DNA of 64,000 nucleotides, taken from contig CP085825.1 in the NCBI GenBank assembly GCA_020809705.1, positions 1,054,001-1,118,000 on the forward strand, given 5' to 3'. The position numbers were made by a program, and so were the translations under genes. This document shows positions 58,134 through 64,000 of this stretch, one piece after another. How positions within the stretch are numbered: the stretch's first letter is position 1; every line of letters begins with the position of its first letter. This stretch comes from Calonectria ilicicola (Eukaryota; Ascomycota; Sordariomycetes; Hypocreales; Nectriaceae). The notes under the pieces are model-generated. The model worked only from the letters and a program-made list of their open reading frames with translations. It was not told the DNA's origin and made no database searches.

Positions 58134-59324
58134 CCTTCCAAGATGAATCGCGTTTGGTAGACACGCCTCAATTCCTTGAACAATACGCTATGTTGATAGA
58201 GCTACAGTCTGGATCTACAGAGATTCATTTCTGTTTCTTTCATATTGGGAGGGGGGGGTGTCAGCACGATGATACAAGATGGATTATTTATTAGGTTGCA
58301 TTCATTATTTTCTTTTTACAGTATTTGGTTTGCATGGATGAGTTGCAGATAGGAGGGGTGAAAGAAAAAGAAAGAAAAAAGATAAAAGAACAAAAGGAAT
58401 AAAGAAATGAAAGGCGATATGTTCTGAAAAGAAGTGAACAATCTAGTGAATGGGACGCTGATTGATACTAACGGTTATTTGTTCTCATGATTATTATCAA
58501 TAGATTTGAATTTGTACTCTGACTTTATTGCGATGAATCCAAAGGCTAAACTGGAGAAGGTGATATGGCTTTCTAGTATCCGCGTATTTGTGACACGTGG
58601 GCTCGCCTATGTATGTACAGCCCAGCGGGAAAAAGCAACCTGCAATTCATGCTTAACTTGAGAGCAATTTATCCTACCGAACTGCCAAAACAGTCCAAGC
58701 GGATTGTACTCCGCCACCCCAGATTGATACAACATGCTGCATTTGTCGCCCGATTTCTGTGTCGAGGCATAAACGGGAACTTGGTTGTTCAATAATGAGA
58801 GAGCAATTGAGGTACTAATGCACAAGCTTGGCTGTGCCACGGGCGAGAAGGATTAGATTAGCCGCAGCCATGGTGTTGATCTCTTCAGCTGACCTCGGAT
58901 GGGGCCAGTGCGCGGAATAATTCCTGGCACAATGACGCTTGCAGTGGAAGCAAGAAGCGGCTAACATTCCAGAAGCTTACCTGTTACAAGGCCAAGAGGC
59001 GCTTTGCATGCAGATCGCGGCACGATTTTTGCCCCGACGGGCCATTCTATTGGCGCTACCACAGATGCGCCTTGCGCTGTGTGACGGCCGACACCCACCT
59101 TTCATCCACCTCCCACCCACCTTCTCGGCCCCAATATCCGGTCAGCCGCAGTGGCGCAGTGATGCAGAGCAGCGAACCCCAGGATGGCGGGAGCGGAATA
59201 TCGCTGCCTAACCACTTTTTCTCGTCCATTTAAACATGTCTTGGCGCATGCTAGTGGCAGCTAAGCAGAGCATACAGAGCTGGATGGATTAACAACAACA
59301 AACACCATCATCACCAACCTCAAC
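58134..59324. other. Right border of island 2 and promoter of the GRDP gene
   Basis: The first about 500 bases are AT-rich, then composition returns to core. A G run occurs at about 58250-58258. No coding sequence is supported. Confidence 0.45.
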
Positions 59325-61825
59325 ATGGCTGCACCACCGCCATCTTATCAGCAATCCGCGCCTGGCCTAGCTGATGCCGACGCTGGCGCCGGTGATGCCC
59401 CTCCCGACTTGACAACATTCTTTGCAACCCTCAATCTCAGCGCCAAACCTCAAGACCCAGACCCAGACACATGCCTCGCCCATCTCAAGCTCCTTTTGGC
59501 TTTTCAAACCTTGAAGGAGGATGTCGGTTACACCGATGGCCTCTGGCGTCTATGGGATGCCCGCGCCGAAGGAAACATCTCTGTTAATGAGAAAGGGGAG
59601 ATCCAAGAGCTCCCTGGAGCTGGTCCCAAAGTCAAGGACCCAGTGGAGATTCAGTTGGTACTCAGCAAGATTCGAGAAAAGCGCTGGGCCATATTTGTAG
59701 CCCGTGCCGTTGACAGATACGAGGCGTGGTGGAAGGCTATCAGCGAGGGTCCTGGATTGACCGAGGACGATCTGGATTCTACTGATTCCCCCGCCTATGG
59801 CGAGTTCCCCAACAGTCACGATTGCTATTACTGGGACAAGAAGACACTACCTCCCCTTGGTGAGCCCCCCTGTAACCCCTCAAACAAATCAATCAACGCC
59901 ATACTGACAGTTTTATTTTTCACGGATGTCCTGATGGTTTATCATTCTCACATGCTGAACCCATACAACTACTTGGAAGACTGTCTGCTTGCTGGCAACC
60001 GTCGACTCTGGACCGGTGGTATGCCCTGGCACCTCATTGACAAAGCAATTGGCACCAACTTCAACTACGTGGTTCCTGACACTGATAAGGCTCGCTGGGT
60101 TGAGCTGACCGGCCGCTCATGGGATAACGTCGATGACCCTCTTACCAAACGACTCAATTGCCCCGTTTGCAGCGCCCTGTCAGATGTCCCATGGACAACA
60201 TGCGGGCTTGACGAAACCCCCAAAACTAGCTCCTTTCCTGGCCTTATCGGCTCGGGTTACGGCGATGGCAACTTTGAAATAGACTGCCCCAAATGTTTCA
60301 CCCGCATCAACAAAGAATGCCTCAGCGTCGCAAAGTTTTGCGAAGACGCTCGACTGCTACTGGCACATGGGCGTCCTATGCCCGGTACAATTCTCAACCC
60401 TGTGACCGGAAAGCCCGAGAAATTCAAACCTTCAGCATGGATCCAACCATGGAGTCCCGTGAGCTTCCCAAATCGCATGATTAAGTTTGTGCTTCGCATC
60501 CAAATACAGGACCTACTCAAGAACCCATCCCCAGGTCAGCCACCGACCATGGAAGATACACGTAAGATGGTCGAAAAGGTCCTGTCAGACCAATCTTCGC
60601 TGCGTGCTATATACGACCAGCGTCGTGCGAGTCGATACGTGCGAGTCCCACCTTCTGCACGACTGAGTGTACGAAAGATGATGAGCAGATATTGGGAAAA
60701 CTTTAGCCCATTTGCTCTCGATCTATGTGGCGCTGTCATGCGGCAAGGCATATTTTCTGAGAAGATGTGCAAGATCGACTGGCTACATGCGCCCACAGCG
60801 CGCGAGACAATGTCAAGACTTTGCACCAAATATCAGCGTTTCCTCCAAATTATGGCGGACCACCCAACCAAGGTTGCGGTGCCAACTCTGGATGTGGATC
60901 TTGCTTGGCATACTCACCAGCTTTCCCCCTCGGCTTACTATGACCGTACAGTTAAGATAAATAAAAAGTTTATCAGGCATGATGACAAGATTGACCAGGA
61001 TAAGTTGTCAGAGGGATTCGAGTGGACAAGCAAGACATATCAGCAAAAATATGACGAAGTTTACTCCGAATGCACATGCTGGTATTGCGAGTCGGTTCGA
61101 GCTTCGCACATCTCCTCAATTGGAAGTGCCCTACGCTTGTCTTCCAATGAAAAAAGTAAGATTGAACAAATTTTTATCTACGAGACCAAAGACGCAACAT
61201 TAAGCTAACAAATGTGCAGTTGCGGATGACTTTCATACATCGGGCGCCGCTAACTTCTGTCCCCCTGATAATTCAGCTCATATTTCGTCTCACAATGCAG
61301 TTAGATTTTCCACTGATGCAAACGAGGCTAAGGAGAGAGTACGCCGACACCTCATGGAGACACAACGACGTCGCCTGGAAGAGAATTATCAAAAGGCCTG
61401 CAAGCGTGCAGAGAAGAAGGGCCGCAAGTTGCCACCAAGGGACGAATACTACCAGCACTGGGGCTATAGCTACTATAGTAAGTCTGCTAATCTGCAACAC
61501 CTCTGCGTGTATTGTCGGCTAATACTGTCATTTACCAGTGTACGGACCTTGGATGTATCCCGTGTACTTCACACCGGGCATGTATTATGCTTGGGACCCA
61601 GGCTGCAATGTCTCGGGAGGGGAAGGAAGCTGGGGTGCCTGTGCAGCTGGGAGTTGCGGAGGTGGTGTTGCAGCTGGCGCTTGTGGAGCTGGAGGATGCG
61701 CTGCCGGTGGGTGTGGTGGAGGAAGTGCAGGAGGTTGTGGTGGTGGCGGAGGTTGCGGCGGCGGCGGAGGCGGCTGTGGAGGAGGCGGCGGCGGAGGAGG
61801 AGGTTGTGGAGGTGGTGGTTGTTAA
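59325..61825 (+). CDS. Glycine-rich-domain (GRDP-like, DUF1399) protein
   Basis: Four exons, 59325..59859, 59911..61155, 61220..61477 and 61539..61825, 774 aa; all three introns are phase 1 with GT-AG ends. The GRDP core shows DVLMVYHSHMLNPYNYLEDC at about 184-203 and LDVDLAWHTHQLSPSAYYD near 525-545, the two His-rich signature segments of the family. A Cys pair cluster NCPVCSAL...CPKC lies between, and YSECTCWYCES follows. A basic coiled segment (ERVRRHLMETQRRRLEENY) precedes a C-terminal tail of about 65 residues made almost only of Gly and Cys. The fungal function is unknown; plant GRDPs are linked to development and stress. Intron 1 sits just before the first signature. The Gly/Cys tail could bind metal or RNA, or be low-complexity. 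Confidence 0.85.
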
Positions 61826-62252
61826 GCAAAGTGCTCAGTGATTCCAAGATTGATGCCATACGAAACCAGTATTGTTATTGTAATTAGCTGCTTTATTAAT
61901 GAAGATTGGACATTGACATGACGGTGGCCTCTGTTGGATGCATTTTTATAAGTGCAGCAGAAAATGTGATTGCCACAGCCCTTGTTTCTGCACCTTCCAG
62001 TTTTATAAAAAGAAGTATCTCAAGTCGGGACGCTAGATTTCGGCGATGCCTGCTTTTGGAATTTGGCTTGTAAGTAGCCATGGCTTGAAGTTGATAAGGT
62101 CTCGCCACAACTATGGGAGCCAAAAAGCAACAAAAGCATAGGGAATCCCGCCATTAACGAAATAACAAAATAAGGATTTCACAATCATTGGGATTATCAT
62201 TTAAACATGGTGAAAAGGACAAAAAAAAGGGCAAAAAGAAACGCTGATGCGA
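61826..62252. other. Intergenic between GRDP gene and tRNA-Tyr
   Basis: No gene is seen. A stretch of A/T (62213-62235) just 3' of the tRNA includes T runs on the minus strand suitable for RNA polymerase III termination. Confidence 0.5.
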
Positions 62253-62339
62253 TCCCCGAAACCTGGTTCGAACAGGTGACCTTCAGGTGGCATACGATCT
62301 ATTACAGCCCAACGCTCTTCCAACTGAGCTATTCGGGGA
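62253..62339 (-). tRNA. tRNA-Tyr (GTA) with a 13-base intron
   Basis: The 87-base gene folds as a full cloverleaf. The acceptor stem TCCCCGA pairs with TCGGGGA, the D arm is AGCTC...GAGC, and the T arm is ACCTG-TTCGAAC-CAGGT. The anticodon GTA lies at 62303-62305. An intron at 62289-62301 follows the base 3' of the anticodon, the standard position. The anticodon stem TTGGG/CCTGA contains two wobble pairs. Confidence 0.95.
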
Positions 62340-62928
62340 TTGGTTAATGCGTTCCGAGGGGGCCAATGCAATATACCTAGCATGTGGTGGGTGGGATTGA
62401 AAGCCGACAGTGTGGCGAGGATGTGTTGTGGGATGAATCAGATGCAAGACTTAGCTGGCATTGAGTACGTATAGAGGGAATGACGACTTTAGTCAGAGCA
62501 CGAGGAAAGAAAAAAAAAAGGCTCACAAATAGGCTTTCACATGTGCACCGAAGCTAGCCGCTCAAAATTGTAAAATAGATTTCATAAGCATTCATTCATT
62601 CATCTCGATTGCTGTTGGGCAGCTTGGCGGGCAGCTGACCTTATGTGCATTAATGGTATCACATGTGCTCGGCGCATGAACCCACCCAGTGCGTCTTGTT
62701 TCAAAATACTGCTCCATTCGGGAATCCTGCATGCAAACCTCAGGGTACCATTTGATACGCTTGCGTGCTCCATGTGCCTGGCGCTATGTTCCTGGTTGTC
62801 TTGGATCCCGGAGCGGTGCCTGTTCTGCTTGTTGCTTTTCCCGTCCATGGTTTATTCGACTTGGGCAATGATTGACTAATTCTGGGGGTATCTAATTTAT
62901 TTTTCCGGTACATCACGCCGAAAGCACT
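62340..62928. other. Intergenic between tRNA-Tyr and dynactin p24
   Basis: The 589 bases contain no supported gene. They hold the tRNA 5' flank and the 3' region of the p24 gene. Confidence 0.5.
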
Positions 62929-63587
62929 TCAGATTTCGGCCTCAATCTCCAGCTCTTTCTCAGCTCTCCGCACCTGTCGCTCGGCCACTTCCACTCTGGA
63001 TTCGAGGTCGGCTACGAAATTTGAGTTGTCGAGCACGCCACTCTCATACCAGGACCGAATAATTCTCTCGCTGCGACGTCGTAGTTCGGCAGTTTCGGCT
63101 GCTTGTGCAATCTGGGTAGCCTCGATGGCCTTCATCCGATCCCCTAGCGCAATGAGAGCTGCGCTCTCGGCCGGATTGGGGATGGGGCTGTCCTTGATGG
63201 CGGTCAGGGACGATAGGGTGGAGGGAAATGCGGAGGCAGAGGCGAGGACAATTGACTGAAGGGCATCGGCAGTCAGCTGCGACGGGGGATCCGAGGGGTC
63301 GGGAGTGTGAAAGAAGTCGGGGTTTGCTTTGTCTGGGACAGATTGAGCTTCAGATCGGGAGGAAGGGACCTTGGCAGCAACCTACAAATCTTGAGGAGCT
63401 CTCCGTAAACACGAATCTTGGATGTCAATAAGGAGAAGCGCCTCTCAAGCCCACCAATCTTCTCGTTGGCAGAGTGCTCTTGGGCGAGAGCGGGGGACAC
63501 GGCCTGGCCGTAGAGGAGGTGCTCAACGCGCAGAAGGCGCGATTCCAGCAGGTCCAGCGTGGAGAGCGTCGTGTCGTCCATGTCCAT
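62929..63587 (-). CDS. ro-10: Dynactin subunit p24 (Dynactin p22/24, RO-10-like)
   Basis: Two exons, complement(62929..63332, 63386..63587), 201 aa. The 53-base phase-1 intron (GTAGGT...TCCCAG) restores the expected junction ELLKI-YKANPDFFH. Without it the frame is wrong. The N-terminus STLDLLESRLLRVEHLLYG and the middle SQLTADALQSIVLASASAFP, then LTAIKDSPIPNPAESAALIA, match fungal dynactin p24/RO-10. The C-terminal third is coiled coil (RVEVAERQVRRAEKELEIEA). Dynactin p24 sits in the shoulder complex, supporting dynein-driven nuclear and vesicle movement along hyphae. Length fits the family. Confidence 0.88.
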
Positions 63588-64000
63588 GATGTGCTGTTTG
63601 CGGATGCGGCTGCAGCGTGTCGCAAGTGGCGAAACGGGATGGCAGAATAGGTGGCCTTGATGATGGGACGGCGAGAGACGTGCGGGCGGTGAGGACGAAA
63701 AGTGGGGGGTCAGGTTTAAAGTTGCAGTTGTGCTGTCAAGATCATGAATAAGGGCAGCGTTGTGGCAGATTAAGCCGTCGGCCGCAGATGAAGATGGGCA
63801 AGGGACCGTGGATCGGTGGCGGACAGTTTGGCAAAACGGATGACGGCGGGCGAACCTACAAAGCCCCTGGCGGGAGATGGACGCTCCGTCTAACGTGCAA
63901 CTCGTGCGACAATGCCAAACTGAGTGCTAGCCGTACCGTATCGACGTATTCAATCTGGATGATGGATGGATTGGGGAATTGCCCTAACGTCATTCTAGTG
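63588..64000. other. Upstream region of p24; possible gene start at the window edge
   Basis: A + strand frame is open from ATG 63788 to the end of the window (71 codons, MKMGKGPWIGGGQFGK onward) with no stop. No family is recognised, so it may be chance or the first exon of a gene divergent from p24. Confidence 0.3.

Noticed and set aside
1..64000. CRISPR arrays, rRNA genes, prokaryotic operon signals
   Set aside because: None seen; spliced genes, the tRNA intron and the gene content are eukaryotic.

Overview
The window is nuclear DNA from a filamentous ascomycete, most likely a Sordariomycete and plausibly Hypocreales. The reasons are short GT-AG introns of about 50-270 bases with CTAAC-type branch points, a fungal gene set (OCH1, SHO1, SPC19, RPN5, dynactin p24/RO-10, ATP18, POP7, RAV2), an intron-containing tRNA-Tyr, and AT-rich islands with pseudogenes whose stop codons look like C-to-T changes of the kind RIP (repeat-induced point mutation) leaves. 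No species is claimed.

Layout. 0-24 kb and 44-50 kb are ordinary GC-richer core genome. In order they hold an acyl-CoA synthetase (-), OCH1 (-), a 7.7 kb gene-poor stretch, a DUF3237 protein (+), POP7 (-), Rogdi/RAV2 (+), a NIPSNAP protein (-), ATP18 (+), an FSH1-type serine hydrolase (+) and RPN5 (-). After a 6 kb gene-poor stretch come SHO1 (+), SPC19 (-) and a single-pass membrane protein (+). From 59 kb to the end the core resumes with a glycine-rich-domain (GRDP-like) protein, tRNA-Tyr and dynactin p24. Exons were placed by hand from splice signals and frame continuity. Every gene model given closes in frame.

Two AT-richer accessory islands interrupt this. Island 1 (about 24.5-39 kb) holds an F-box/ankyrin protein, a protein joining a P-loop-less NTPase-like region to a nucleoside-phosphorylase domain, a broken HMG-box gene, a nine-exon AAA ATPase with two in-frame stops, a small inverted-repeat element and a decayed MULE transposase.

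Island 2 (about 51-58.5 kb) is the most interesting part. A gasdermin-like protein (53.8-54.7 kb) lies tail to tail with an intracellular subtilisin-like protease with a complete Asp/His/Ser triad (55.2-56.8 kb). This is the layout of the fungal HET-Q1/HET-Q2 cell-death pairs, in which the protease clips the gasdermin C-terminus and releases a pore-former. The pair is bracketed by two paralogous zinc-finger genes with the same exon plan. Together with the F-box/ankyrin, phosphorylase and AAA genes of island 1, the accessory content looks like fungal self/non-self and regulated-cell-death machinery. That functional reading is inference.
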